From an uncultured Veillonella sp. (GTDB lineage: Bacteria; Bacillota; Negativicutes; Veillonellales; Veillonellaceae), in the NCBI GenBank assembly GCA_900538355.1, contig UPXS01000002.1, forward strand, positions 1-64,000: 64,000 nt of DNA. The letters run 5' to 3'. Position numbers and translations under genes: made by a program. Below are positions 49,159 to 57,852 of the stretch, one piece after another; position 1 is the first letter of the stretch, and each line of letters begins with the position of its first letter. The notes under the pieces were generated by a model. It did not search any database, was not told where the DNA came from, and saw only the letters and a program-made list of their open reading frames with translations.

Positions 49159-49974
49159 ATGACAAATACAATACAAGAGCTCACTGTCAATGAAGCGTGG
49201 CGCGATGAGCAAGATGCGTGGAATAACCGATCCAATTACTTTGTAGAAATGCACAATCGAGATGATCGCAAGGCGCAAGTTACAGAGTTTTTATCTTTCT
49301 TGAAGGACGGAAATCTTTTGCCCTCTAAAGGCGGTCGTACGCTAGATGTAGGCTGCGGTGTGTGTGACTATGCACTTGGCTTAGCACGTGAAGGCTATAA
49401 GGCGACAGGCATAGACTTGTCTGATGGTATGATTCGTGGGGCTAAACAATTGGCAGAGGCAGAAGGTTTAGATCTCAGTTTGTATATTGCACCTTGGTCC
49501 GATGAAACTCGTCGTGAACTAAAATGGGATAAAACCTTTGATTTAGCATATAGCATCTTCTGTCCTATCATGTTTGATGTAGAAAATATTCGCGCCATGC
49601 ATGAAGCAAGTAAAGATAAATGCTTGTGGATTGCTTTCAGTGAACGTAGCGATGAGACGGTAGATATGCTGTCTGAACATTTCTTTGGTCGTGATTCCTT
49701 CCCATGGGATGGCAAGATGAAAGAGTGTTTAGATGCTATTCATGAAATAGGGCATAATGTAAAAGTGACGTATAAGACGGTTCCTGAAACAGAGGTTATG
49801 AGCCTTGATAAAGCTGTGAATTACTTTACAATGCGACTACACAACAATACATGGGGCGATATGGAAGATATGAAAGAGGAAATCAGAAATCTCATTGAAC
49901 CTTTAGCTATTAATGGAAAGATTCATAATAAGACGGTTGATAAAGTGGCCTGGGTGTCCTGGTCTGTAAAATAG
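49159..49974 (+). CDS. Class I SAM-dependent methyltransferase
   Basis: 271 residues. Motif I RTLDVGCGVCDYALGLA (about 57-73) and motif II TGIDLSDGMI identify the Rossmann methyltransferase fold. It is cytoplasmic; the substrate is unknown. The next gene starts nine bases after it and encodes a YgbA_NO protein, so the two form an operon. GGAG precedes the ATG. Confidence 0.88.
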   Translation: MTNTIQELTVNEAWRDEQDAWNNRSNYFVEMHNRDDRKAQVTEFLSFLKDGNLLPSKGGRTLDVGCGVCDYALGLAREGYKATGIDLSDGMIRGAKQLAEAEGLDLSLYIAPWSDETRRELKWDKTFDLAYSIFCPIMFDVENIRAMHEASKDKCLWIAFSERSDETVDMLSEHFFGRDSFPWDGKMKECLDAIHEIGHNVKVTYKTVPETEVMSLDKAVNYFTMRLHNNTWGDMEDMKEEIRNLIEPLAINGKIHNKTVDKVAWVSWSVK

Positions 49975-49983
49975 GAGAGTACT

Positions 49984-50313
49984 ATGACAGTTGATGAAAA
50001 ACGTAAGTTAGAATTAAAAACTATGTACCAAATTATTGGCATCTATTGTCATAATAAGCACCATACGCCTAAGGGGCAACTTTGCAAAGAGTGTGAACAG
50101 GTTTGGGAATATGCAGAGCATCGCATTGATGCGTGCCCACACATGGAAACTAAAACCTTCTGTAGTGTGTGTAAAACTCATTGCTATGCACCTACATATC
50201 GTGAAAAGATTCGTGAAATCATGCGCTATGGAGGCCCTAGAATGTTATTGGTATCACCAATCCAAGTCATTAGACATATGTATCTTGAGTGGAAAGATAA
50301 AAAAAGAGGCTAG
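49984..50313 (+). CDS. YgbA_NO (nitrous-oxide-stimulated promoter) family protein
   Basis: 109 residues with eight Cys and many His residues: IYCHNKHH, CKECEQVWEYAEHRIDACPHM and FCSVCKTHCYAPTYREKIREIMRYGGPRML. This is the YgbA family, which in enterics responds to nitrosative stress and has no settled biochemical role. The Cys/His set suggests metal or iron-sulphur binding. The stop codon lies inside the stem of its own terminator (50303-50329). Confidence 0.85.
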   Translation: MTVDEKRKLELKTMYQIIGIYCHNKHHTPKGQLCKECEQVWEYAEHRIDACPHMETKTFCSVCKTHCYAPTYREKIREIMRYGGPRMLLVSPIQVIRHMYLEWKDKKRG

Positions 50314-50332
50314 CATTGCTAGCCTCTTTCTT
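50303..50332 (+). terminator. Terminator overlapping the ygbA-like stop codon
   Basis: AAAGAGGCTAGC pairs with GCTAGCCTCTTT around ATT, followed by T residues. Confidence 0.88.
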
Positions 50333-50363
50333 AATAGTGTTATCACATTTTTGTGTAATAATT

Positions 50364-50642
50364 TTATGCAAGAGCTTTGTCCAATACAGCTTTGATTAAA
50401 GCTTTTGTTTGGTCATAGCTTTCGCCAGGTTGAGCCTCGTATTGTTTGTCGAGGTCGAACCACAAGTTTGGATAGTATTCATAAGGGTGAGTTTTGAAGA
50501 GCTCATGAGCGTCTTGATCTTCAACCCAGTTGATATGAATATCTGCATATGCAGGGTTTTCTGCAACGAGTTCATCGATAGCACGGAATGCGTTTGCACA
50601 ATAAGGGCAACCGTTTAAGTGGAAACCTAAGATTTCTTTCAT
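50364..50642 (-). CDS. Thioredoxin/glutaredoxin-like protein (CPYC)
   Basis: 92 residues. The N-terminal strand EILGFHLNGCPYCANAFRAIDEL places the redox motif CPYC at residues 12-15, as in glutaredoxin-like thioredoxin folds. It is likely a cytoplasmic dithiol-disulphide reductase; partners are unknown. The frame opens at 50675, but AAAGGAC and the family start support the ATG at 50642. The gene diverges from ilvB, with a palindrome (50711-50731) between them. Confidence 0.82.
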   Translation of the reverse strand: MKEILGFHLNGCPYCANAFRAIDELVAENPAYADIHINWVEDQDAHELFKTHPYEYYPNLWFDLDKQYEAQPGESYDQTKALIKAVLDKALA

Positions 50643-50710
50643 GGTTTTACAGTCCTTTCCAGACATAATTAACATATATTTCTATAAATTTGAGATTTAA
50701 TACATACTCA

Positions 50711-50731
50711 TGTACCACAACATGTGGTACA
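50711..50731. promoter_or_regulatory. Operator-like palindrome between trx-like gene and ilvB
   Basis: TGTACCACA-ACA-TGTGGTACA is a perfect 9-bp dyad with a 3-base centre. Its position between divergent genes suggests a repressor or activator site. The regulator is unknown. Confidence 0.55.
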
Positions 50732-50836
50732 CTACTGAGTATAACACATCTATATAAGATATTCAATTTTTTAGATATACAAAATGAGAATATTGAGAAC
50801 GCAATATGCATGTTTTACATAGATAAGGAGGCACCT

Positions 50837-52564
50837 ATGATTTCAGGCGCAGCATATGTGGTAAAAGCCCTTCAAGAGGAGCAGGTAGATATCCTATTCA
50901 ACTATCCTGGGGCGGCCACTATCGATATCATGGATGAATTATATAAGCAGGACAAGGTAAAAGTAATTTTGCCACGTCATGAGCAAGCATTGGCTCATGC
51001 AGCAGACGGTTATGCTCGTAGTACAGGTAAAGTAGGGGTATGTATGGTAACCTCTGGACCGGGTGCTACCAATCTTGTAACAGGTATTGCTACAGCTTAT
51101 TCTGACAGTGTTCCTCTCGTATGTATTACGGGCCAAGTTGACCTAGGGCTTATGGGTAACGATGCATTCCAAGAGGTGGATACTGTTGGTATCGTCCGCA
51201 ATGTTTGTAAATATGCTGTTACTGTTCGTGACCGTAAAGAGCTGGGCCGCATTTTGAAAGAAGCCTTTTATATTGCACGTACTGGTCGTCCTGGTCCTGT
51301 AGTAGTGGATATTCCTAAAAATATTCAAAAGGCTATGGGCTCTGATGAGTATCCAACAGAGGTTAATATTCGTGGCTATAAACCAAATACAACGGTTCAC
51401 GTAGGCCAAGTTAAAAAGGCGTGCTCCATTATCAGCAAGGCTAAACGACCTCTATTTCTATTAGGTGGTGGTGTTAGCATTAGTGGTGCTAACGATCTTA
51501 TGATGCAGTTAGTAGAGAAAACAGGGATACCTGTTGTAACTACGTTGATGGGTAAAGGGGCTATTGATAGTCGTCATCCATTGTATCTTGGTAATGTAGG
51601 TATTCATGGTGGCTATGCTCCGAATGTGGCCCTTACGGATTGCGATGTTATGATTTCTATTGGTACCCGCTTTAACGACCGTATTACAGGCAAGTTAAGT
51701 ACCTTTGCACAAAATTGTAAGATTATCCATATCGATGTAGATGCAGCATCTATTTCTAAGAATATTAAGGTAGATATTCCAATCGTAGCAGATGCTAAAT
51801 TGGCCATTGAAAAACTATTGGAATATGTTGAACCTCATGATCTTGGAGACTGGCCTGAGCAATTACAACAGCTTAAGGCGGAACGTCCTGTTACACAAGC
51901 GGATGAGGTAGGCTTAACACCTCAAACAGTTATTGATTACATCAATAACCACTATGCACGTCCTATTGTTGCTACTGATGTAGGACAAAATCAATTATGG
52001 ACCACACAATTCCTCGAACTTAAAGGACAACATCAAATGTTAACCTCTGGTGGACTTGGCACGATGGGTTATGGTTTCCCAGCTGCTTTAGGTGCTCAAA
52101 TCGGCAACCCTGATCAACGTGTATTTGCTATCTGTGGTGACGGTGGCGTACAAATGAATATCCAAGAATTTGCTACGGCTATGCACTATCGCTTACCTGT
52201 AACACTTATTATTTTGAATAATGGCTTCCTTGGTAACGTACGCCAATGGCAACAATTGTTCTACGATAAACGATATGCGTGTACAAATTTATTGATGGAT
52301 GAAAGCTCCATTGTGACACGTGAGATGATTGATAATGATGAGTTTGAATATGTACCGGACTTTGTAAAATTGGCAGAAGCTTATGGTGCAAAGGCTATGC
52401 GCATTACTAAGGTAGAGGATATCGAAAAAGGATTCCAATTGGCGGATACTTTCAAAAATGGACCAACCTTACTTGAATTCATCATTCCTACAGAGCTTAA
52501 TGTATTGCCAATGGTACCAGCTGGTAAGTCCTTAAGCGATATGTTATTAAAGGATAAAAAATAG
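50837..52564 (+). CDS. ilvB: Acetolactate synthase large subunit IlvB
   Basis: 575 residues. A thiamine diphosphate enzyme that joins two pyruvates (or pyruvate and 2-oxobutyrate) in the first common step of Val, Leu and Ile synthesis. The catalytic Glu is E49 in LPRHEQALAHAADGYAR. The ThDP motif is GDGGVQMN ... NNGFLGN (about 430-465). The frame is open from 50690, but AAGGAGG places the start at the ATG of 50837. The regulatory subunit gene follows nine bases later. I see no T-box motif in the leader. Confidence 0.95.
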   Translation: MISGAAYVVKALQEEQVDILFNYPGAATIDIMDELYKQDKVKVILPRHEQALAHAADGYARSTGKVGVCMVTSGPGATNLVTGIATAYSDSVPLVCITGQVDLGLMGNDAFQEVDTVGIVRNVCKYAVTVRDRKELGRILKEAFYIARTGRPGPVVVDIPKNIQKAMGSDEYPTEVNIRGYKPNTTVHVGQVKKACSIISKAKRPLFLLGGGVSISGANDLMMQLVEKTGIPVVTTLMGKGAIDSRHPLYLGNVGIHGGYAPNVALTDCDVMISIGTRFNDRITGKLSTFAQNCKIIHIDVDAASISKNIKVDIPIVADAKLAIEKLLEYVEPHDLGDWPEQLQQLKAERPVTQADEVGLTPQTVIDYINNHYARPIVATDVGQNQLWTTQFLELKGQHQMLTSGGLGTMGYGFPAALGAQIGNPDQRVFAICGDGGVQMNIQEFATAMHYRLPVTLIILNNGFLGNVRQWQQLFYDKRYACTNLLMDESSIVTREMIDNDEFEYVPDFVKLAEAYGAKAMRITKVEDIEKGFQLADTFKNGPTLLEFIIPTELNVLPMVPAGKSLSDMLLKDKK

Positions 52565-52572
52565 GAGGGGCT

Positions 52573-53085
52573 ATGGAATTACATATGGAAAAACGCTGTA
52601 TTTCAGCGTATGTAGAAAACCAAATCGGCGTATTGGCTAAAATTTCAGGCCTCTTCGCAGGTAAAAACTATAATCTTGATACATTGACTGTAGGGGAAAC
52701 GGAAGATCCTACTATGTCTCGTATGACCATTGAACTCACATGCGATGATTTGACGTACGAACAAATTATAAAACAGTTAAATCGTAGTGTAGAGGTTATT
52801 AAGGTTATCGACTTTACAGATATGCCGATTACAAAAAAAGAATTGCTATTCATCAAGGTCAATAGCTGTAAAGAAGCGGATAAGCAAGAAATCTTCCGTA
52901 TTGCCCAAACCTTTGATTTATTAGTTGTGGATTACAACCGTAAGTCTGTTCTCGTACAATGTGTTAAAACAGTATCTAAAAATAATGATATGATTGCACT
53001 ATTTAAAGATATGTTCGTCAACCGCATTGAAGTTGTGCGTGGTGGTAGCGTTGCTATTGAAGCACTATCTACACCAGATAGATAA
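52573..53085 (+). CDS. ilvN: Acetolactate synthase small (regulatory) subunit
   Basis: 170 residues. An N-terminal ACT domain (ISAYVENQIGVLAKISGLFAGKNYNLDTLTVG) binds valine in known enzymes and passes feedback inhibition to IlvB. The second domain (about 80-165) is typical of the long IlvH form. AGGAGGGG precedes the ATG at 52573, nine bases after ilvB. Confidence 0.95.
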   Translation: MELHMEKRCISAYVENQIGVLAKISGLFAGKNYNLDTLTVGETEDPTMSRMTIELTCDDLTYEQIIKQLNRSVEVIKVIDFTDMPITKKELLFIKVNSCKEADKQEIFRIAQTFDLLVVDYNRKSVLVQCVKTVSKNNDMIALFKDMFVNRIEVVRGGSVAIEALSTPDR

Positions 53086-53170
53086 GTCGTAGCTGCAGCT
53101 ATTATAAATCTATTTTAGAGAATAATAGCGTTAAGATATCTAGTGATTTAGAACGTGTACAACTCGATAT

Positions 53171-53236
53171 GATATAATATTTATATCGACCATTATTAAT
53201 ATAGAGACCTTGGTTGTATGCCAAGGTCTTTTTTTA
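53171..53236 (+). promoter_or_regulatory. Extended -10 promoter followed by leader terminator
   Basis: TG-A-TATAAT (53170-53178) is followed by a hairpin AGACCTTGG/CCAAGGTCT (53205-53229) with seven T residues, then the Shine-Dalgarno of the carbonic anhydrase gene. The hairpin can end the ilvBN transcript, or attenuate a transcript that starts between. Confidence 0.5.
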
Positions 53237-53249
53237 TATAGGAGGTACT

Positions 53250-53837
53250 ATGAGTTTATTAGAAGATATTTTAGCCCATAATCGTGAATATGTAGAAGAT
53301 CAAAATACAGGTTATGTAGACACTGATACAAAATGCAGTAAGATGCCAAGCCGTGAAATGGCCATTGTGACATGTATGGATACGCGCCTTGTAAACTTCT
53401 TAGAAGATTCTATGGATATTGGCCGTGGTGAAGCGAAAATTGTAAAGACTGCTGGTAACTGTATTACAGGTCCTTTTGATGGCATTGTACGTAGTTTACT
53501 CGTTTGTATCTATGAACTAGGCGTTAACGAAATCTTCATCATTGGTCACCATGAATGTGGTATGGCTAAAACTACAGCGAAAGATTTAACAGAAAAAATG
53601 TTAGCTCGTGGCATTGCGCCAGAGGCAATCCATATGGTACGAAAAGAAATGGAACGCTGGGCAGATGGCTTTACACATCCTGCAGAAAATGTAGAAGAAA
53701 CAGTAGACGAATTGCGCATGAACCCGTTAATTCCTAAAGATGTGCCTGTTCATGGACTTATTTTCCACCCTAGAACCGGTGAAATCGAAGTCATCGTTAA
53801 TGGCTATACACAAATGAAACAATACTACGAAAAATAA
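53250..53837 (+). CDS. Beta-class carbonic anhydrase
   Basis: 195 residues. It interconverts CO2 and bicarbonate, useful for carboxylation and pH control. Zinc ligands are C42 in CMDTR (with the D44-R46 dyad) and His-x2-Cys in HHECG (about 100-103). The compact length fits the short Firmicute beta-CA. The frame is open from a TTG at 53214, but AGGAGG at 53241-53246 sets the ATG at 53250. Confidence 0.93.
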   Translation: MSLLEDILAHNREYVEDQNTGYVDTDTKCSKMPSREMAIVTCMDTRLVNFLEDSMDIGRGEAKIVKTAGNCITGPFDGIVRSLLVCIYELGVNEIFIIGHHECGMAKTTAKDLTEKMLARGIAPEAIHMVRKEMERWADGFTHPAENVEETVDELRMNPLIPKDVPVHGLIFHPRTGEIEVIVNGYTQMKQYYEK

Positions 53838-53849
53838 TTTTAGAACTAT

Positions 53850-55172
53850 ATGAATAAAAGTAAACTATTAAAAACATTTGTAGCTATTGTATCTGTGGTT
53901 GCTATTTCTGTAGGTGGATATACATATCGAGATGCCATACAGAGCCGTATAGCTAGAACAGCTGCTATTGTAAGTGGCCAAGAGATTAAACCTCTCCTTG
54001 ATTCTGAAGGTCGTTACATTCGTCAGATTGTAGCTCAAGATAATAGCACGAGCCGTACTATTATGTGGCAATCAGATAGCAGCGAAGCTGATGCGGTCAT
54101 AGAGTATCGTCTAGAGGGGGCAGAAAATATTCAAACTATAGGCGCTACAGATAAAGCTTTTACCGATGATGGCAGTACGACCTATATTCATGAGGGCACT
54201 TTGACAGGCCTAACACCTAGTACTAAATACGAATATCGCGTTGGTTATGGTACAGATCGTCGCAGTGATTGGTACTCATTAGAAACTGCTGGCAGTAGTG
54301 TATATGATGTTCTTATCTATCCAGATTCGCAGTCAGGTGATTATTCTGGATGGGAGCAGCTTGTTAAAGATTCCGCACATCGCAATCCAAGGACGGCCCT
54401 GTATATTAGCATGGGGGACCTTGTAGATAACGGGGAACAAGATTATCAATGGCGTACTTGGTTAAACTCCATCAGACCATTGAGTGCTAATGTGCCGTTA
54501 GCACCGACCTTAGGTAATCATGAGATGTATACATTAGATTGGAAAATGCGTGAGCCTCGTGCGTATCTCAATTATTTTGATGTACCACCTAATGGGAATA
54601 AAACCTTTAATCGCCGTTATTACTCCTATGATTTTGGCGATGTCCATTACGTTGTATTAGACACGCTGTTATATGAAAGTAATCACGAGGACAATCATGA
54701 TACGCATCATCCTGATCTATACGATGTAGAGGTTCAATGGCTACGCCAAGATTTGGCCGCTAATACGAAAAAGTGGACTGTCGTTCTTATGCATCGCGAT
54801 CCATTCCAATATGCTTTTGACCGCCCTGGCGCAAGTCGTGCAGCAGGCTTTGATGAAGAGGGTGTATTATTTATGCCTATCTTTGATGAGTTTAATGTAG
54901 ATTTAGTGCTATCTGCTCATTTACACTCCTATCGCAATAGAGGTCATGTGCGAAACTTTGAGCGTGATGCATCGGGGCCACTATATATCCTTACTGGTAT
55001 AGCCGGAGATGCTGGCCGCCCTAAATGGAAAGAGCATCCTTTAGATGTATACGTGGCACCAGATCGTGAAAAGAATAACTATATGACGATGACTGTTACA
55101 CCAAATAAATTGATTGTAAAAGCTTTTTTACCTGATGGTACACAGCTGGATGAGTCGGTTATAGAGAAATAA
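53850..55172 (+). CDS. Exported purple-acid-phosphatase-like metallophosphoesterase
   Basis: 440 residues. An N-terminal membrane/signal segment (about 5-25) is followed by a fibronectin-like purple acid phosphatase N-domain (about 45-145; TIMWQSDSSEADAVIEYR). A calcineurin-type metallophosphoesterase domain follows, with the metal motifs IYPDSQSGD, GDLVDNGEQ, LGNHEM, VVLMHRD and SAHLHSY. It probably acts in the periplasm or on the membrane surface, hydrolysing phosphate esters. In the first motif Asp is kept but the usual D-x-H appears as D-S-Q. No clear Shine-Dalgarno precedes the ATG, 13 bases after the carbonic anhydrase gene. Confidence 0.88.
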   Translation: MNKSKLLKTFVAIVSVVAISVGGYTYRDAIQSRIARTAAIVSGQEIKPLLDSEGRYIRQIVAQDNSTSRTIMWQSDSSEADAVIEYRLEGAENIQTIGATDKAFTDDGSTTYIHEGTLTGLTPSTKYEYRVGYGTDRRSDWYSLETAGSSVYDVLIYPDSQSGDYSGWEQLVKDSAHRNPRTALYISMGDLVDNGEQDYQWRTWLNSIRPLSANVPLAPTLGNHEMYTLDWKMREPRAYLNYFDVPPNGNKTFNRRYYSYDFGDVHYVVLDTLLYESNHEDNHDTHHPDLYDVEVQWLRQDLAANTKKWTVVLMHRDPFQYAFDRPGASRAAGFDEEGVLFMPIFDEFNVDLVLSAHLHSYRNRGHVRNFERDASGPLYILTGIAGDAGRPKWKEHPLDVYVAPDREKNNYMTMTVTPNKLIVKAFLPDGTQLDESVIEK

Positions 55173-55208
55173 AAGCACAAGAGTAAAAAAGCATAAGAAT
55201 ATAAAAGT

Positions 55209-55240
55209 AAAAGACACCTTCCTTGGGAGGTGTCTTTTTT
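55209..55240 (+). terminator. Terminator after the phosphoesterase gene
   Basis: AAGACACCTTCC pairs with GGGAGGTGTCTT and is followed by six T residues. Confidence 0.88.
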
Positions 55241-55524
55241 GTGTGTTTATACAAATTATTTTTTGAAATGTATCGATTAAATAGGTCAATATATAAAAGA
55301 TAATTATATATTTATTAGGTATTTTATATGCTAGATTAAGTTCATGTAAATTATAGTTTTAAGGACTATGATAAAAATTAATCCATAGCATGATAAATAA
55401 AAATACAATAATTATGTATAAAACTTGAATAATACGAGCAATAGTATTATAATACGTACATGAGTTATAAAAATACACAAAATATGTATAAAATATGCAT
55501 ACGGTGTATAAAGGAGATAGAGTA
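55241..55524 (+). promoter_or_regulatory. Arginine cluster promoter with ArgR-like sites
   Basis: TTGAAT at 55425-55430, a 17-base spacer, and TATAAT at 55448-55453 form a strong promoter. ATGTATAAAATATGCAT (55484-55500) is an imperfect dyad resembling ARG boxes, and ATGTATAAAACTTGAAT starts at 55414 over the -35. The left part of the gap is AT-rich with nothing recognised. Confidence 0.6.
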
Positions 55525-56712
55525 ATGAACACATTACAAGATTTGATTAAGAAATATGCCGAACAATATAAAGAACAAGTTGTGGAATGGCGTCGTCATA
55601 TTCATAGTCATCCAGAATTATCTGGTGAAGAAAAAAATACATCTTTATTTATTCAAAAGGTTCTTAGTGAATTAGGTATCCCCTTTGTAAATGATGTTTC
55701 TGATTATGCCGTTATCGGTAAAATCGAAGGAGCTCAACCGGGACCAGTCATCGCATTGCGTGCTGATATAGATGCATTGCCAATTCATGAAACTACAGGC
55801 TTGCCATTCGCATCACAAAACGATGGTGTTATGCATGCATGTGGTCATGATAGCCACATTGCGATTTTGCTTGGTGCCGCAGCTATATTGCAGTCTATTA
55901 AAGACCAATTACATGGCACTGTAAAGCTTGTATTCCAACCTTCTGAAGAGGAAGCGTTATTCCCAGGTGCACAAGGCATTGTAGATAGCGGTATCCTCGA
56001 TGATGTAGATGAAATATATGGTCTCCATGTATGGCCTCAACTTCCGGTTGGCACCGTAGGTCTCAAAAAAGGCAATTTGATGGCTGCATCGGATCACTTC
56101 CTTGTTCACATTAAGGGGAAATCGACACATGGTGCGGAGCCTCATAATGGGGTGGATGCCATCGTAGCCGCTGCTAACTGGATTGTAAATGTTGAATCCA
56201 TGGTAGCTCGTGAAACGAACCCAATGGAAAATCTCGTGTGCACCATCGGTGTGATTAATGGTGGTGACCGATACAATGTAGGCTGTGGCGATGTATATCT
56301 TGAAGGTACATGCCGTACCTATGCACCTGAAAAACGGGACTATATTGAACGACGTTTAGGTGAAAGTTTACAAGCTCTCGACATGTTATTAAAAACAAAG
56401 AGTACCTTAGATTATAAACGTGGTCATGGTGCTACCATCAACAATCCAGACGCTATCGATTATGCTACGTCTATTGTAGAGAAATATCTCGGTAAAGAAG
56501 CAGTGGTACATCCTGAATTTCCGTCTATGGCTGCAGAAGATTTTTCTGCGTATCTTCATAAAATCAAGGGTGCTTTCCTTTGGTTAGGTACAGGATTTGA
56601 TGGCAACCCAGCGTTACATAATGAGGCTTTTACCATTGATGAAAGTATCTTAGAACCTGGTATAACAATGATGGCAGCTATTGCCGCTGAATTTTTACAA
56701 GAAAAAAAGTAG
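55525..56712 (+). CDS. M20-family amidohydrolase, first in the arginine cluster
   Basis: 395 residues. Metal-site motifs are DIDALPIHE (about 77-85), MHACGHDSHIAILLGAAA (about 100) and PSEEEALFPGA (about 140). It is an N-acyl-amino-acid or hippurate hydrolase type of the M20D group, cytoplasmic. Its place at the head of argF-argC-argB-argD suggests deacylation of an acetylated arginine intermediate, although classic ArgE belongs to another M20 branch. The frame opens at 55495, but AAGGAGA supports the ATG at 55525. Confidence 0.88.
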   Translation: MNTLQDLIKKYAEQYKEQVVEWRRHIHSHPELSGEEKNTSLFIQKVLSELGIPFVNDVSDYAVIGKIEGAQPGPVIALRADIDALPIHETTGLPFASQNDGVMHACGHDSHIAILLGAAAILQSIKDQLHGTVKLVFQPSEEEALFPGAQGIVDSGILDDVDEIYGLHVWPQLPVGTVGLKKGNLMAASDHFLVHIKGKSTHGAEPHNGVDAIVAAANWIVNVESMVARETNPMENLVCTIGVINGGDRYNVGCGDVYLEGTCRTYAPEKRDYIERRLGESLQALDMLLKTKSTLDYKRGHGATINNPDAIDYATSIVEKYLGKEAVVHPEFPSMAAEDFSAYLHKIKGAFLWLGTGFDGNPALHNEAFTIDESILEPGITMMAAIAAEFLQEKK

Positions 56713-56731
56713 TTTGAAATAAGAGGTTATC

Positions 56732-57742
56732 ATGAAAAGTTTACAACATACATCATTTAAAACAATGCTTCAATATACACCAGAAGAAATTAAATACTTC
56801 TTGGAGCTAGCAGCAAAATTAAAAGCCGATAAAAAAGCAGGTAAAGAAATTAAAACATTGGTAGGTAAAAACTTTGCATTAATTTTTGAAAAGGATTCTA
56901 CACGGACACGTTGTGCCTTTGAAGTAGGCGCTGCGGACCAAGGTGCTCATACAACATATCTTGGCCCTACAGGCTCCCAAATGAATAAAAAAGAATCCTT
57001 AAAAGATACAGCTCGTGTTTTAGGCTCTATGTACGATGCTATCGAGTTCAGAGGTTTTGATCAAGCCGATGTAGATACACTAGCTGATTATTCTGGAGTA
57101 CCTGTTTGGAATGGTCTTACCGATATGGATCATCCTACTCAAACATTAGCGAATTTCTTGACACTTCAAGAAAATATCGACAAACCATTAAATGAAATTT
57201 CCTTCGCTTATGTGGGTCATGGTCAATCTAATATGTGTAATGCCTTAATGAGTGGCGCTGTTAAAATGGGCATGGATTTCAGACTCATCGGTCCTAAACA
57301 ATATTGGCCAGCAGGTCCATTCTATGAAGAATGTTTGAAAGTAGCGAAAGAAACTGGTGCTACTATTACATGTACAGATAATGTAGCTGAAGGTGTTAAA
57401 GGCTTAGATGTTATCTACACCGGTGTATGGGTAACCATGGGTGATACCTATGATATGTGGGAAGAACGTATCAATACGTTTAAACCATTCCAAGTAAATG
57501 CGGAAATGATGGCATTGACTGGCAATCCAAATACAAAGTTCTGTCACTGCTTACCAGCGTTCCACAATACTGAAACTCAAGTAGGTAAGGATATCTTTGA
57601 ACGGTTCGGCATGAATGGTATTGAAGTAACGGAAGAGGTATTTGAAGGACCAAATTCCTTAGCTTTCCAAGAGGCAGAAAATCGTCTTCATACTATCAAA
57701 GCTGTTATGGTTGCTACATTTAGTGACTATCCATTGAAATAA
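56732..57742 (+). CDS. argF: Ornithine carbamoyltransferase
   Basis: 336 residues. It makes citrulline from ornithine and carbamoyl phosphate. The carbamoyl-phosphate motif STRTR (about 55-59), HPTQ (about 133-136) and the ornithine-site FCHCLPAFH near 270 are all present. It lies 20 bases after the M20 gene. A catabolic ArcB role cannot be excluded by sequence alone, but the neighbours are biosynthetic. Confidence 0.95.
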   Translation: MKSLQHTSFKTMLQYTPEEIKYFLELAAKLKADKKAGKEIKTLVGKNFALIFEKDSTRTRCAFEVGAADQGAHTTYLGPTGSQMNKKESLKDTARVLGSMYDAIEFRGFDQADVDTLADYSGVPVWNGLTDMDHPTQTLANFLTLQENIDKPLNEISFAYVGHGQSNMCNALMSGAVKMGMDFRLIGPKQYWPAGPFYEECLKVAKETGATITCTDNVAEGVKGLDVIYTGVWVTMGDTYDMWEERINTFKPFQVNAEMMALTGNPNTKFCHCLPAFHNTETQVGKDIFERFGMNGIEVTEEVFEGPNSLAFQEAENRLHTIKAVMVATFSDYPLK

Positions 57743-57782
57743 TTTCATCTCCCTAGAAGGTGATGAATCGTATAGTTTGTTT

Positions 57783-57817
57783 CCTATTTATAATAGCTGA
57801 GGGGCTGTATAAATAGG
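57783..57817 (+). repeat. Hairpin between argF and argC
   Basis: CCTATTTATA (57783-57792) pairs perfectly with TATAAATAGG (57808-57817), without a following T run. It may affect mRNA stability or be a regulator site. Confidence 0.5.
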
Positions 57818-57852
57818 TGTGAGTCACCAATAGGTGAGAATTGAGGTTTACT

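Noticed and set aside
50643..50836. T-box or leucine/valine attenuator before ilvB
   Set aside because: No T-box core sequence and no leader peptide rich in Leu, Ile or Val codons; only the palindrome at 50711-50731 stands out.
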